From: Crenobacter cavernae
GTDB lineage: Bacteria; Pseudomonadota; Gammaproteobacteria; Burkholderiales; Chromobacteriaceae
Length of the DNA: 64,000 nt
Assembly: GCF_003355495.1 (NCBI RefSeq)
Contig: NZ_CP031337.1
Location: 997,001 to 1,061,000 of the forward strand
Direction of reading: 5' to 3'
The notes under the pieces were generated by a model that saw only the letters and a program-made list of their open reading frames with translations, ran no database searches and was not told the DNA's origin. This document shows positions 7,729 to 17,835 of the stretch, one piece after another. The translations under genes and the position numbers were made by a program. How positions within the stretch are numbered: the stretch's first letter is position 1; every line of letters begins with the position of its first letter.

Positions 7729-9552
7729 ATGTTGTCCGCCCTTCGTTTTTTGCTGCTGCTCGTGCTCGCCGCCGTGGCAAGGGCGGGACCGGCGGTCGCG
7801 CTCGAGCCCGGCACCCTCTCGGCCAAGCTCGCGGACCATGTAGAGGTGCTCGCCGACCCGGGGCACGCCTTCGACCTCGAAGAGGTGATCGCCCCGTCGA
7901 ACGCCGCGCGCTTCGCGCCCGCCGCCCGCGGCGGCAACGACGTCAACTTCGGCTACAGCAAGAATACGTACTGGCTGCGCTTCACGATCGAGCCCAGAAC
8001 GAGCGGCCGCTGGCTGCTCGACGTCGGCTTCCCGTCGCTCGACTCGATCACCGTCTACCTGCCCGCCGCCGGCAAGCGCTACCACATGGGCGACACGCTG
8101 CCATTCGCCGAACGGCCGCTGCCCAACCGCAACTTCCTGGTGCCGGTCGACCTTCGCGCCGGCCAGCCGCAGACGGTCTATCTGCGCGTCGAGTCCGAAG
8201 GCAGCCTGACCGTGCCGCTCACGCTGTGGGAGGCCGAGGCCTTCCGCAACCACGACCAGGACCGGTACGCGATGCTGGCGCTCTACTACGGCATGCTGCT
8301 CGCGCTCGGGCTCTACAACCTCTTGCTGTACCTGTCGCTCAGGGACCGCAACTACCTCGCCTACGTCGCCTTCGCCGCCAGCATGGCGGTCGGCCAGTTG
8401 TCGCTCAACGGCCTCGGCAACCAGTACCTGTGGCCCGCCTTCCCGGCCTGGGGCAACGTCGCGCTGACCTCGGGCTTCGCCGCGACCGGCTTCTTCGGCG
8501 CGCTGTTCACGCGGCTCTTCCTCGCCACGCGGCGCCATACGCCGAAGCTCGACACGCTGATCGTCGCGCTGGCCGCCGGCTTCGCGATCGCCGCGTTCGG
8601 CCCGGCCTTCATGCCCTACCGCTGGGCGGCCATCCTCACGTCCTTGCTCGGCGCGAGCTTCGCGGTGGTCGCCGAGGTCGCCGCGATCCGCTGCCTGATC
8701 CGGCAGCAGCCGGGCGCGCGCTACTTCCTGCTGGCGTGGACGCTGCTGTTGGCCGGCGTCGCGATGATGGCGCTGAGGAACCTCGGCTGGCTGCCGACCA
8801 ACGCGCTGACCAGCCACGCGATGCAGGTCGGCTCGGCGCTCGAGATGCTGCTCTTGTCGTTCGCGCTGGCCGACCGCATCCAGACCGCGCACAGCGAGAA
8901 GGAGCAAGCGCAGGCCGAGGCGATCGCGACCAAGGAAACGATGCTCGACGTGCTGCGCCAGCACGAGCAAGAGCTCGAGGCGCGCGTCGCCGAGCGCACC
9001 CGCGAACTGGCGCGCGCCAACGCGCGCCTCACCGCGAGCGAGAACAAGCTCAGCCACCTCGCGCACCACGACCCGCTGACCGGGCTGGCCAACCGGCTGC
9101 TGCTGCACGAGCGGCTGGCGAGCGCGATGCTGCGCGCACAACGGAGCGGCGAGATGCTCGGCGTACTGCTGATCGACCTGGACGGTTTCAAGCCGGTGAA
9201 CGACCGCTTCGGCCACGATACCGGCGACAAGCTCTTGATCGCCGTCGCCGGCGCCTTGAAGGCGTCAGTACGCGACACCGACACCGTCGTGCGCCTCGGC
9301 GGCGACGAGTTCGTGCTGCTGCTCGAAGCGCTGCACAGCGCCGACGACGCCGGCCGCGTCGCCGACAAGCTCCTGGCCAACCTGCGCCGCGTCAGCGCCG
9401 CGCTCGACTGCCCACTGGCCATCAGCGCCAGCGTCGGCATCGCGCTCTACCCGACGCACGGCCTCGACGCGCCCACGCTGCTGCAGCAGGCCGACGTCGC
9501 GATGTACCGCGCCAAAGAGGCCGGGCGCGATCGCTGGTGCCGGCAGCCGTAA
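7729..9552 (+). CDS. Diguanylate cyclase with 7TM-DISM sensor
   Basis: A 607-residue membrane protein. After a signal peptide (MLSALRFLLLLVLAAVARA) come a periplasmic 7TMR-DISM extracellular domain (about 40-190), seven membrane helices (about 195-385), a coiled coil with the ERTRELARANARL segment, and a C-terminal GGDEF domain. The active site is intact (RLGGDEFVLLLEA), and an RDTD sequence five residues upstream of GGDEF is a product-inhibition I-site. It should make cyclic di-GMP in response to a periplasmic carbohydrate-like or other ligand. I start at 7729 because the signal peptide begins there; in-frame sequence to 7687 adds only a non-conserved stretch. Confidence 0.9.
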   Translation: MLSALRFLLLLVLAAVARAGPAVALEPGTLSAKLADHVEVLADPGHAFDLEEVIAPSNAARFAPAARGGNDVNFGYSKNTYWLRFTIEPRTSGRWLLDVGFPSLDSITVYLPAAGKRYHMGDTLPFAERPLPNRNFLVPVDLRAGQPQTVYLRVESEGSLTVPLTLWEAEAFRNHDQDRYAMLALYYGMLLALGLYNLLLYLSLRDRNYLAYVAFAASMAVGQLSLNGLGNQYLWPAFPAWGNVALTSGFAATGFFGALFTRLFLATRRHTPKLDTLIVALAAGFAIAAFGPAFMPYRWAAILTSLLGASFAVVAEVAAIRCLIRQQPGARYFLLAWTLLLAGVAMMALRNLGWLPTNALTSHAMQVGSALEMLLLSFALADRIQTAHSEKEQAQAEAIATKETMLDVLRQHEQELEARVAERTRELARANARLTASENKLSHLAHHDPLTGLANRLLLHERLASAMLRAQRSGEMLGVLLIDLDGFKPVNDRFGHDTGDKLLIAVAGALKASVRDTDTVVRLGGDEFVLLLEALHSADDAGRVADKLLANLRRVSAALDCPLAISASVGIALYPTHGLDAPTLLQQADVAMYRAKEAGRDRWCRQP

Positions 9553-9619
9553 AGGCGGCGACGCCCGCGCAAGGGCCGCAGCAAGCTTGGCCTCGGCCAA
9601 CCTTTTCATGGGCAACGCG

Positions 9620-9884
9620 TCAGTTGCCGTTGGGCGCCGGCAGCGCGGCTCGCGGCGGGCCGTCGGGCGGCAGGCTCAAACGCTCGCTGTTGCCCTGATC
9701 GCAAGCGAGTTCGACCTCGCGTTCGCGCAGCGCAAGCAGCGTCAGCCCATCGGCCAGCTTGTCGCCGACGCGCCGGCTGGCAAAGCTCGGCCGGGCCCCG
9801 GGCGTCGCCGGTTGCCATGCCGCTTGAGACGGCCAGCGCGCCGCCGGCCGTCTTCAGAAAGTCGCGACGGTTGAAACGTGACAT
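9620..9884 (-). pseudogene. Remnant of a Tat-secreted protein
   Basis: The first 25 codons encode a clear twin-arginine signal (MSRFNRRDFLKTAGGALAVS). After about 35 codons the coding signal moves to another frame, which reads FASRRVGDKLADGLTLLALRE and ends at a stop at 9620-9622; the original frame runs on as Arg/Ala-rich noise. This looks like a secreted protein reduced by an internal deletion and frameshift. The parent family is not recognisable. A ribosome binding site (TGGAGTGCGTCA) still precedes the ATG. Confidence 0.55.
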
Positions 9885-10099
9885 TGACGCACTCCAGGTG
9901 AATAAAGCCTGGATGCGAGGGTAGGCAGCCGCGGTGACACGGCCATAAAGGAATTGCTTTAGCCGAAGCTAATATCGATGAAAAGACGCGGGCGATGGCA
10001 TTTTTAGCCTTGAATCACGCGCCAAACGCATGAAGCCGGCCGGATACCGTCCATATTCCGTTGCAGTTTTGGCATGACGAGCGATAGTAACTGCCGAAG

Positions 10100-10131
10100 A
10101 AAAGGGCGGCCCGCCGGCCGCCCTTTTTCCT
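10100..10131. terminator. Strong bidirectional terminator
   Basis: AAAGGGCGGC and GCCGCCCTTT form a GC-rich stem flanked by A and T runs on both sides, 13 bases past the stop of the DUF2798 gene on the minus strand. Confidence 0.75.
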
Positions 10132-10143
10132 AGACTGGAATTC

Positions 10144-10374
10144 TCATCCCCCTAGGCCCCCCAGACGCTGGCTCAGCCGCTGCACCTGCGGGCCGAACAC
10201 GACGACGATGGCGAAGGCCGCCGGCCACGCGGCGACGAAAGCGCGGCCCCAGAAGCCGGCGAAGCCGAGGTTCAGCCAAGTGACCCAGCCGGTCATCAGC
10301 AGCGACATCAGGCAGGACATCAGGCAGGACATCAGGCCGGCGAAGACGAGACGCAGACGGAGCGTGTCGGACAT
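10144..10374 (-). CDS. DUF2798 family small membrane protein
   Basis: A 76-residue protein with two transmembrane helices and the DUF2798 pattern (FAGLMSCLMS, then TWLNLGFAGFWGRAF and a second helix ending before GPQVQRL). Function is unknown. I start at 10374, where AAGGAG lies seven bases upstream of ATG. Within the first helix a 12-base unit is tandemly repeated (10304-10338), giving MSCLMSCLMS. It is divergent from a LysR gene at 10483, a common arrangement for a regulator and its target. Confidence 0.75.
   Translation of the reverse strand: MSDTLRLRLVFAGLMSCLMSCLMSLLMTGWVTWLNLGFAGFWGRAFVAAWPAAFAIVVVFGPQVQRLSQRLGGLGG
10304..10338. repeat. 12-base tandem repeat, nearly three units
   Basis: GACATCAGGCAG occurs twice in a row, then GACATCAGGCCG. 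It lies in frame inside the first membrane helix of the DUF2798 protein, so gain or loss of a unit would change helix length by four residues without a frameshift. Confidence 0.8.
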
Positions 10375-10482
10375 GGGTAAAACTCCTTGAGAATCAAGAG
10401 GACGCGTTACCCATATGCTAGAGTTCAATTATTCCTGCAACTACATCCGTTTCCTCAATCTCAGATTGCAAAAAACGACATC

Positions 10483-11436
10483 ATGCTCGACGACCTCGCT
10501 TTATTCATTGCGATTGTCGACGCCGGTAGCCTGCAGGCCGCGGCGCGACAACACGGCCTGCCGCCCGCCACGCTGACGCGCCGCCTGCAGCGGCTCGAGG
10601 GCCAGCTCGGCTGCCGTTTGCTGCACCGCAGCGCGCGCCGGCTGCTGCCGACGCAGGCCGGCCAGGCCTACTACGAGCAATGCCGGCCGCTGGTCTCGGC
10701 GCTGAAGCAGACGACCGAGGCGCTCGACGTCGGCATGAACAAGGTGCAGGGATTGCTGCGGGTGCTCGCGCCGGTGAACCTGGCGCGCGGCCTGCTCGCA
10801 CCGGTGTGGACGCGCTTTTTGGCCGCCCACCCGGAGATCCGCCTCGAACTTTTCCTCAGCAATCACAACGAAGACCTGTGGCAACACGGCGCCGACGTCG
10901 CGATCCGCGTCGGCGAACAGCCCGATTCGACGCTCTACCAGCGTCGCCTGGGCACGGTGGAACTGGTCGTGGCGGGATCGCCCGCCTACCTTGCCGAGCG
11001 CGGCGTGCCGACCCACCCGGTCGAGCTGTCGGCTCACGAATTGTTGGTGATCGAACCGTTCGGCCCGTGGCGCTTTCACGACCCCGACGGCGGCCAGACG
11101 CTGACGATAGAACCGTCCGCACGCTGCAAGCTCAACGAGCTGGCGCTGGCGGTGACCTTGGCCGAGGCCGGCCTCGGGCTGCTCTACTGCCCGAGGCTGA
11201 TCGCACACGAGGCGCTCCAGACGGGGCGCCTCGTGCAAGTGATGCCCGGCTGGACGTCACCGGGCCGACCGCTGTACGCGGTCTGGCCGCAACGCCAGCA
11301 ACCGGCCAAGGTGCGTGCGCTCATCGAGCACCTGTCGGACTTCGCGCTCGCAACGCCCTTGTTGCAGGGTGCAGGCCCGGCCGCGCTCCACTCGCCACCA
11401 AGGAGTGATCATGCTCCCGCTTCGCACCTTGACTGA
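10483..11436 (+). CDS. LysR-family transcriptional regulator
   Basis: A 317-residue LysR regulator. The winged helix is at residues 1-60 (MLDDLALFIAIVDAGSLQAAARQHG, with TLTRRLQRLEGQLGCRLLHRS as recognition region), followed by a substrate-binding domain (about 90-290). It resembles the branch that controls neighbouring divergent genes, here DUF2798; the effector is unknown. I start at 10483 because the HTH alignment begins there. The 3' end overlaps the ankyrin gene by 26 bases, so the two are probably cotranscribed. A copy of the repeated word at 11158-11166 encodes Leu-Ala-Glu. Confidence 0.88.
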   Translation: MLDDLALFIAIVDAGSLQAAARQHGLPPATLTRRLQRLEGQLGCRLLHRSARRLLPTQAGQAYYEQCRPLVSALKQTTEALDVGMNKVQGLLRVLAPVNLARGLLAPVWTRFLAAHPEIRLELFLSNHNEDLWQHGADVAIRVGEQPDSTLYQRRLGTVELVVAGSPAYLAERGVPTHPVELSAHELLVIEPFGPWRFHDPDGGQTLTIEPSARCKLNELALAVTLAEAGLGLLYCPRLIAHEALQTGRLVQVMPGWTSPGRPLYAVWPQRQQPAKVRALIEHLSDFALATPLLQGAGPAALHSPPRSDHAPASHLD

Positions 11437-12187
11437 AACGGCCTGCCTCGCCGTCGCCCTCGCCGTCGCCCTCGCCGTCTGCGGCGCGCCGGCCGCCGCC
11501 GGCGGCCCCAGGGACAAGGAAGTCCTCGTCTATCCGCTGTTTCCGGGGCCGTTGCCCAACGGCTACCCCTTGCCCTATCGCAAGGTGACGCCGATGGACA
11601 TGCGCCTGATGACGGCGGCCGAGAAAGGCTCGCTGCAGGGTGTCGAGGCGGCGCTCGCCGCCGGCGCCAGCGTCCAGCAGCGCGACATGGGCGGCAATCT
11701 CGCGCTGCACCGCGCCGCCGAGCGCGGGCATCTGGCGTGCGTCGCGCGGCTGACGTCGGCCGGCGCCGACATCAACGCGCTCGACGGCGACCGCGAAGAC
11801 GTGCTGTCGATCGCGGTGCGCACGCGCAACCCGGCGCTCACCAGGTTCGCGCTCAATCTCGGCGCCAACCCGGCGCAGGTGGTGTCGCGCCACCGCGGCA
11901 CCGCGCTGATCTACGCCGCCCACCTCGGCGAAGCCGACACCGTGCTGCAGCTGATCGCCGCCGGCGCGCCGGTCAACCACGTCAACGCGCTCGGCTGGAC
12001 CGCGCTGCACGGGGCGGTGATGCTCGGCGACGGCAGCGAGCGCTACAACGACATCGTCGCCGCGCTGATCCAGGCCGGCGCGCGCACCGACCTGGCCGAC
12101 CGCAACGGCCGCAACCCGCTCGACTACGCGCGCGCGCGCGGCTACCAGAACATCGTCGCCACGCTCGAAGCGGCGCCGCGGCTCTAG
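11411..12187 (+). CDS. Exported ankyrin-repeat protein
   Basis: A 258-residue protein with a signal peptide (MLPLRTLTETACLAVALAVALAVCGAPAAA). From about residue 65 it consists of five ankyrin repeats with the usual GADIN, GNLALHRAAERGH and GWTALHGAV elements. Ankyrin repeats bind other proteins; a periplasmic copy may protect or tether a partner, but no partner gene is identifiable. AAGGAGTGATC precedes the ATG at 11411, inside the end of the LysR gene. A spacer of about 120 bases separates it from ccoG. Confidence 0.8.
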   Translation: MLPLRTLTETACLAVALAVALAVCGAPAAAGGPRDKEVLVYPLFPGPLPNGYPLPYRKVTPMDMRLMTAAEKGSLQGVEAALAAGASVQQRDMGGNLALHRAAERGHLACVARLTSAGADINALDGDREDVLSIAVRTRNPALTRFALNLGANPAQVVSRHRGTALIYAAHLGEADTVLQLIAAGAPVNHVNALGWTALHGAVMLGDGSERYNDIVAALIQAGARTDLADRNGRNPLDYARARGYQNIVATLEAAPRL

Positions 12188-12306
12188 CCCTTCTTCCGGC
12201 GCCGCAACGGCGCCTGTACCCATGCGCGGACCGCCCGCTGGGGCTGTGCGGCCCGACGCCGCGCTGCCAGCATCGAAGACCTCTGCCATCTCCCCGAGGC
12301 CTTGCG

Positions 12307-13653
<1,347 letters not shown>

Positions 13654-13674
13654 TGGAAAGGTTGGCCGAGCGCT

Positions 13675-14991
13675 TCAGTTCAGCAAATCGGCGAGCGTCT
13701 CGAGCGCCGGCGCCTGCGGCGCCTCGTAGTAGCTGGCGTTCAGCCGTATCGCCGGCCTGCCGCTTCCCGGCGGCTGGCACAGGGCGCCCGGCGCAACGAA
13801 GATGCCCTGCGCCTGCGCGGCGGCGACGCACGCCGCTTCGCACGCCCCCGGCGGCAGCTCCAGCCACAGGAAGTAGCCGCCGGCCGGCTCGTGCAGGCGG
13901 CAACCGCCGGGCAGACGCGGCAGCAGCGCATCGCGCATCGCCGCGACGCGCGCCGCCAACTCACCGCGCAGCCGCGCTTGCATGCCCTCGTGCGCGCCGT
14001 CGGCCAACAGTTCGGCGATCGCCATCTGGCTCGGCAACGGCGACGCGAGCGTGGTGCTGGCTTTCAGCGCGCCGACGCGCTCGCGCCAGCGCCCCGGCGC
14101 GATCCAGCCGACGCGGTAGCCGGGCGCCAGCGTCTTCGAGAAACCGGAACAGTGCAGCACGCGGCCGTCCGCGTCGTCGGCGATCAGCGGGCGCGGCGGC
14201 GCGGCGCCGAAGAACAGCGCGCGGTAGCTGTCGTCCTCGATCAGCGGCAGGTCGTGGCGCCGCGCGATATCGAGCAGCGCCGCGCGCGACGCGTCGGCAA
14301 GACACACGCCGGTAGGGTGCTGGAACGACGGCATCGCCGCGATGCCGTTAAGGCTGCCGGCGGCCTCGTCGAGCAGGCCGGCATCGAAGACCCCGGAAGA
14401 ATCGACCGGCACCGCCAGCACCGCGATGCCGTGCTGCGCGAGCAGGCCCAACAGGCCGGGGAAGGCCGGCGTCAGCACCGCCAGACGCGGCGAGGGTTGG
14501 CCGAGCGTCACCGCGCGCACCGCGAGCGACAGCGCCTCCATCGCGCCGCAGGTGATATGGATGTCGCACCAGTCGAGCGCGATGCCCTCGGCGCGGTAGC
14601 GGCGCGCGAGCTGGCGGCGCAGCGCGGGAAGGCCATACGGCTGCGGCTCGGCCAACTCGCGGCCGTAGCCGCGCATCGCGCGCGTCGCCGCCTCGCCGAG
14701 CGCGCGCGTGTCGAACAGCGCCGGGTTGACGAAGGGCGAGCCCCAGGGGCCGGACAGCGGCGGCGCGACGGGAGCGGGCAAGGCGCCGGCGATCACGGTA
14801 AAGCCCTCGCGCGCCCTCGCCTCTGCGAAGCCGAGCCGCTCGAGCTCCCAGTACGCGCGCTTTGCGGTGTTGAGGCTGACCGCGTGCGTTTGCGCCGACG
14901 CGCGCAGCGACGGCAGCGCGTCGCCGGGCCGGTAGCTGCCGCGCTCGATCGCCGAGACGAAAAAGTCGACCAGACGGGCGAATTTGTTCAT
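13675..14991 (-). CDS. MocR/PdxR-type GntR regulator with aminotransferase domain
   Basis: A 438-residue fusion: an N-terminal GntR winged helix (residues 1-70, with ERGSYRPGDALPSLRASAQ) and a class I/II aminotransferase fold from about 100. The PLP lysine is Lys286 in GFSKTLAPGYRVGW. MocR proteins sense PLP or amino compounds and regulate neighbouring genes, but no vitamin B6 or GABA gene is adjacent. It converges on ccoG, 21 bases away, with a copy of the repeated word (13662-13670) in the gap and two more inside (14497, 14647). Confidence 0.9.
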   Translation of the reverse strand: MNKFARLVDFFVSAIERGSYRPGDALPSLRASAQTHAVSLNTAKRAYWELERLGFAEARAREGFTVIAGALPAPVAPPLSGPWGSPFVNPALFDTRALGEAATRAMRGYGRELAEPQPYGLPALRRQLARRYRAEGIALDWCDIHITCGAMEALSLAVRAVTLGQPSPRLAVLTPAFPGLLGLLAQHGIAVLAVPVDSSGVFDAGLLDEAAGSLNGIAAMPSFQHPTGVCLADASRAALLDIARRHDLPLIEDDSYRALFFGAAPPRPLIADDADGRVLHCSGFSKTLAPGYRVGWIAPGRWRERVGALKASTTLASPLPSQMAIAELLADGAHEGMQARLRGELAARVAAMRDALLPRLPGGCRLHEPAGGYFLWLELPPGACEAACVAAAQAQGIFVAPGALCQPPGSGRPAIRLNASYYEAPQAPALETLADLLN

Positions 14992-15031
14992 GCCGCGTAG
15001 CGTAACAGCCCGGCGCCGCGGCGGCGACCTG

Positions 15032-15064
15032 ACGCCGGGCCGTCTAGAAACGGCCCGGCGTTTT
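15032..15064. terminator. Hairpin between dodA and the MocR gene
   Basis: CGCCGGGCCGT and ACGGCCCGGCG form a long stem immediately past the dodA stop. The T run lies on the plus-strand side (TTTTACTT), so it is a weaker terminator for the leftward dodA transcript. Confidence 0.55.
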
Positions 15065-15067
15065 ACT

Positions 15068-15832
15068 TCAGTCGCCGAAGGCGTAGGCGTCCATCGCGAC
15101 CGAGCGGTGCTCTACGCCGCGATACAGTGGCCGCGGCGCGCCGCCGGCGCCTAGCGCGAAGAACAGCGGCAGCAGGTGCTCGTCGGTAGGATGGTTCTCG
15201 CGGCCGAACGGCGCCTGTTTTTCCCAATCGAGCAGCGCGGCCACGTCGTGCTCGGCCAAGCTCGCGTGCATCCAGTCGCGGAAACCGTTGACCCAATCGG
15301 GCACCTCGCCGCGGCCGAGCTCGTACAGATTGTGCGTGAGGCTGCCCGAGCCGATCACGAGCACGCCGTCGCAGGCGAATTCCGAAACGGCTCTGCCTAG
15401 TGCGTAATGGTCGCGCGCGTCGCCGCCGGGCAGCACCGACAGCTGCACCACCGGCACGTCGCGCTCAGGGTACATCGCCAACAGCGGCACCCACGCGCCG
15501 TGGTCGATGCCGGGCGAGGTGTCGAGTTCGGCGGCGATGCCGGCGGCGCGGATCTTGTCGAACACCATCTCGGCCAACTCGGGATCGCCTTGGACGTCGT
15601 AGCGCAGTTCGTAAAGCTCGGTAGGGAAGCCGCGGAAGTCGTGCACCGTCTGCCAGGCGGGTGCGGCGCCGACGCGCACCGCGCGGCCCGGATGGTGCGC
15701 CGACATCATCAGCACCGCGCGCGGCCGCGGCAGCTCGGCGGCGATGCGGCGCCACGCTTCGGGGACTTGCGAGCCGTCGATCAGCACCGACGGACCGCCG
15801 TGGGAGATGAACAGGCTGGGCAGGCGGGTCAT
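15068..15832 (-). CDS. ygiD: DODA-type class III extradiol ring-cleavage dioxygenase
   Basis: A 254-residue protein of the 4,5-DOPA dioxygenase family. Metal-binding histidines are visible in FISHGGPS (His11), SAHHPG (His46/47) and GIDHGAWVPL, with GSGSLTHNLYEL and PTDEHLLPL also conserved. These Zn/Fe enzymes open catechol rings; the natural substrate in bacteria is uncertain. AAAGGAGAAAGCC precedes the ATG at 15832. It follows the doxX gene by 20 bases in one operon, with a LysR gene divergent, a grouping often seen with this pair. Confidence 0.88.
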   Translation of the reverse strand: MTRLPSLFISHGGPSVLIDGSQVPEAWRRIAAELPRPRAVLMMSAHHPGRAVRVGAAPAWQTVHDFRGFPTELYELRYDVQGDPELAEMVFDKIRAAGIAAELDTSPGIDHGAWVPLLAMYPERDVPVVQLSVLPGGDARDHYALGRAVSEFACDGVLVIGSGSLTHNLYELGRGEVPDWVNGFRDWMHASLAEHDVAALLDWEKQAPFGRENHPTDEHLLPLFFALGAGGAPRPLYRGVEHRSVAMDAYAFGD

Positions 15833-15852
15833 GGCTTTCTCCTTTGATCGAT

Positions 15853-16260
15853 TCAGGCGACGCGGCGGCCTATCGGTTTCAGCGCGAACGCGCCGTCGCC
15901 GAGCAGGGCCAGCGCGATCGCCGCAGCGGTCAGAAAGGCCGGGTATTCCCAGCCGCCGCCGGGGCTGGCGAACGCCCAACCGTTGGCGGCGTGGCCGAAC
16001 AGCGTCGCGCCGGCCAGCAGCGGCACGAGCAGCGCGGCGGTCTGGCGCGCGGCGACGCCGAGCAGGATCGCGAGCCCGCCGGCGATCTCGGCTGCCATCG
16101 CGATATAGCCGAGGAAGCCGGGTAACCCAAGCGAAGCGAAGTAGTGGGCGGTGCCGGCCGGCGTGAACACCAGCCACTTGGTCAGGCCGTGCGCGACGAA
16201 CATCAGGCCGAGGGCGAGGCGCAGCACGAGGGCGGCGTAGGGGGCGGTGCGGGTATCCAT
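15853..16260 (-). CDS. DoxX family membrane protein
   Basis: A 135-residue protein with four predicted membrane helices and the DoxX core (LRLALGLMFVAHGLTKW near the N-terminus, then GYIAMAAEIAGGLAILLGV). DoxX proteins are linked to thiol redox and quinone-related processes but their chemistry here is unknown. I start at 16260 with GGAGAACGACC upstream; the in-frame extension to 16293 is not conserved. It is the first gene of the doxX-dodA operon, about 100 bases from the divergent LysR gene. Confidence 0.85.
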   Translation of the reverse strand: MDTRTAPYAALVLRLALGLMFVAHGLTKWLVFTPAGTAHYFASLGLPGFLGYIAMAAEIAGGLAILLGVAARQTAALLVPLLAGATLFGHAANGWAFASPGGGWEYPAFLTAAAIALALLGDGAFALKPIGRRVA

Positions 16261-16362
16261 GGTCGTTCTCCGGTGGGGGATCTGTGACGCCATTACACCG
16301 CTTGCGCTCCACGGGATAAACCCGCTAGAAATCAGCTTATTGATGAAAAAGGTTCAACAATC

Positions 16363-17289
16363 ATGGACGTGCTGAACGCGATGCGCATATTTTCGACGGT
16401 CGCCGAACTCGGCAGCTTCGCCGCCGCGAGCGAGCGGCTGAACCTGTCGAAGGGCCTCGCGAGCAAGACGGTCGGCGCGCTCGAAGACCGCCTCGGCGTG
16501 CGCCTGTTCAACCGCACGACGCGCCGGCTGTCGCTGACCGAGGCCGGCGCCGACTACCTCGCGCGCGTCGCTTCCATCGTCGACGCGGTCGACGAGGCCG
16601 AGGCGGCGGCCGGCCGCGGCAGCCTCGAGCCTAGCGGCACGCTCAGGGTCGCGGCGCCGGTGTCGTTCGGCCTCAGACATTTATCCGGCCCGTTCGCCGA
16701 ATTCCGGCGCGCCCACCCGAAGGTCGCGCTCGACCTGCAACTGAACGACAGGCGCGTCGATCTGATCGAAGAGGGCTTCGACGTCGCGCTGCGCATCTCG
16801 CGCGCGCTGCCCGAATCGTCCCTCGTCGCGCGCGCGCTCGCACCTATCCGCGTGGCGCTGTGCGCGTCGCCCGACTACCTGGCCGCGCGCGGCGCGCCTA
16901 CGACGTTGGCCGAGCTCGCCGACCACGACTGCCTGCGCTACAGCCTGTCCGGCTCGCCCGACTCTTGGGCTTTCGGCGACGCGGGCGAGATCCGCGTGCC
17001 GGTAGGCGGCGGCGTCACCGCCAACAACGGCGACGTGCTCGTCGACGCGGCACGTCGCGGGCTCGGCCTGATCTACCAGCCGACCTTCCTCGTCGGCGAC
17101 GACCTCGCCGCCGGCACGCTCGTGCCGCTGCTCGAAGACGTGCCGACGCCGACCTACCGGCTCTACGCGCTCTACCCGCACCGGCGCTACCTGCCGAACA
17201 AGGTGCGGCTGCTTGTCGAGCATCTGGCCGCCGTGTTCGGCGACGCGCCTTACTGGGATGTAAATGATCGGCCGCGGCCCGCGGGCTAA
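16363..17289 (+). CDS. LysR-family regulator divergent from doxX-dodA
   Basis: A 308-residue LysR regulator. The HTH lies at residues 1-60 (MDVLNAMRIFSTVAELGSFA, LNLSKGLASKTVGALEDRLG), and the effector domain spans about 90-295. It belongs to the CrgA/AaeR-like branch that usually represses a divergent operon, here doxX-dodA, likely in response to an aromatic or quinone compound (inference). TTGGCCGAG at 16906-16914 lies in frame as Leu-Ala-Glu. Confidence 0.9.
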   Translation: MDVLNAMRIFSTVAELGSFAAASERLNLSKGLASKTVGALEDRLGVRLFNRTTRRLSLTEAGADYLARVASIVDAVDEAEAAAGRGSLEPSGTLRVAAPVSFGLRHLSGPFAEFRRAHPKVALDLQLNDRRVDLIEEGFDVALRISRALPESSLVARALAPIRVALCASPDYLAARGAPTTLAELADHDCLRYSLSGSPDSWAFGDAGEIRVPVGGGVTANNGDVLVDAARRGLGLIYQPTFLVGDDLAAGTLVPLLEDVPTPTYRLYALYPHRRYLPNKVRLLVEHLAAVFGDAPYWDVNDRPRPAG

Positions 17290-17317
17290 AATGAAAACTC
17301 TAGCCGGGACAACCGCC

Positions 17318-17812
17318 ATGAAACCGCTGACGCTGATATCGGGCCTCGCGCTGGCCGCCGTCTTCGCCGCCGCGCCGGCCGACGCCGCGCTGCCCGGCGA
17401 GGCGCGCTACGCGATCGACTGCGTGCCCGGCGACACGGGCACGCTGGGCGACTGGCTGCGCACGAGGCTCGCGCTGCGCGGCTTCGAGGAAGACGCCGCC
17501 CGCCCTACGCTGCGCCTGTGCTTCAGGGTGAACGAAGTGCAGCGCGTGGTGCCCGACCAGCACTGGAGCTGGAGCTGGGGGTGGGGCATCGGCGCCGGCC
17601 ACCACCGGCATGGCGGCTTCGGCGGCGTGATCTGGGACACGCCGGTGTATTCGCGGGTCGAGACCGCGCGCGAGGTGGTGCTGACCGCCACCCGCCCGGG
17701 CGCCGGCGCGCCATACTGGGAAGACCGTGAACCGCTGTCCGGGCGCGGCAAGGCGCCGATCGAGGCCGCGCTGCGCAGGCTGATCGAGCGGCTGCCCGCG
17801 CCGCACTACTGA
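17318..17812 (+). CDS. Exported protein of unknown function
   Basis: A 164-residue protein with a signal peptide (MKPLTLISGLALAAVFAAAPADA). The mature part has a Trp/Gly/His-rich centre (WSWSWGWGIG, GHHRHGGFGG), then a beta-rich stretch (YSRVETAREVVLTA) and an amphipathic C-terminal helix. The layout resembles DUF4136-type periplasmic proteins, but the match is weak. An alternative in-frame ATG lies at 17291, nine codons upstream; I prefer 17318 because the signal peptide begins there. It follows the LysR gene closely and may share its transcript. Confidence 0.6.
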   Translation: MKPLTLISGLALAAVFAAAPADAALPGEARYAIDCVPGDTGTLGDWLRTRLALRGFEEDAARPTLRLCFRVNEVQRVVPDQHWSWSWGWGIGAGHHRHGGFGGVIWDTPVYSRVETAREVVLTATRPGAGAPYWEDREPLSGRGKAPIEAALRRLIERLPAPHY

Positions 17813-17835
17813 CCCCCCGCCTTGAGGACACGCCG

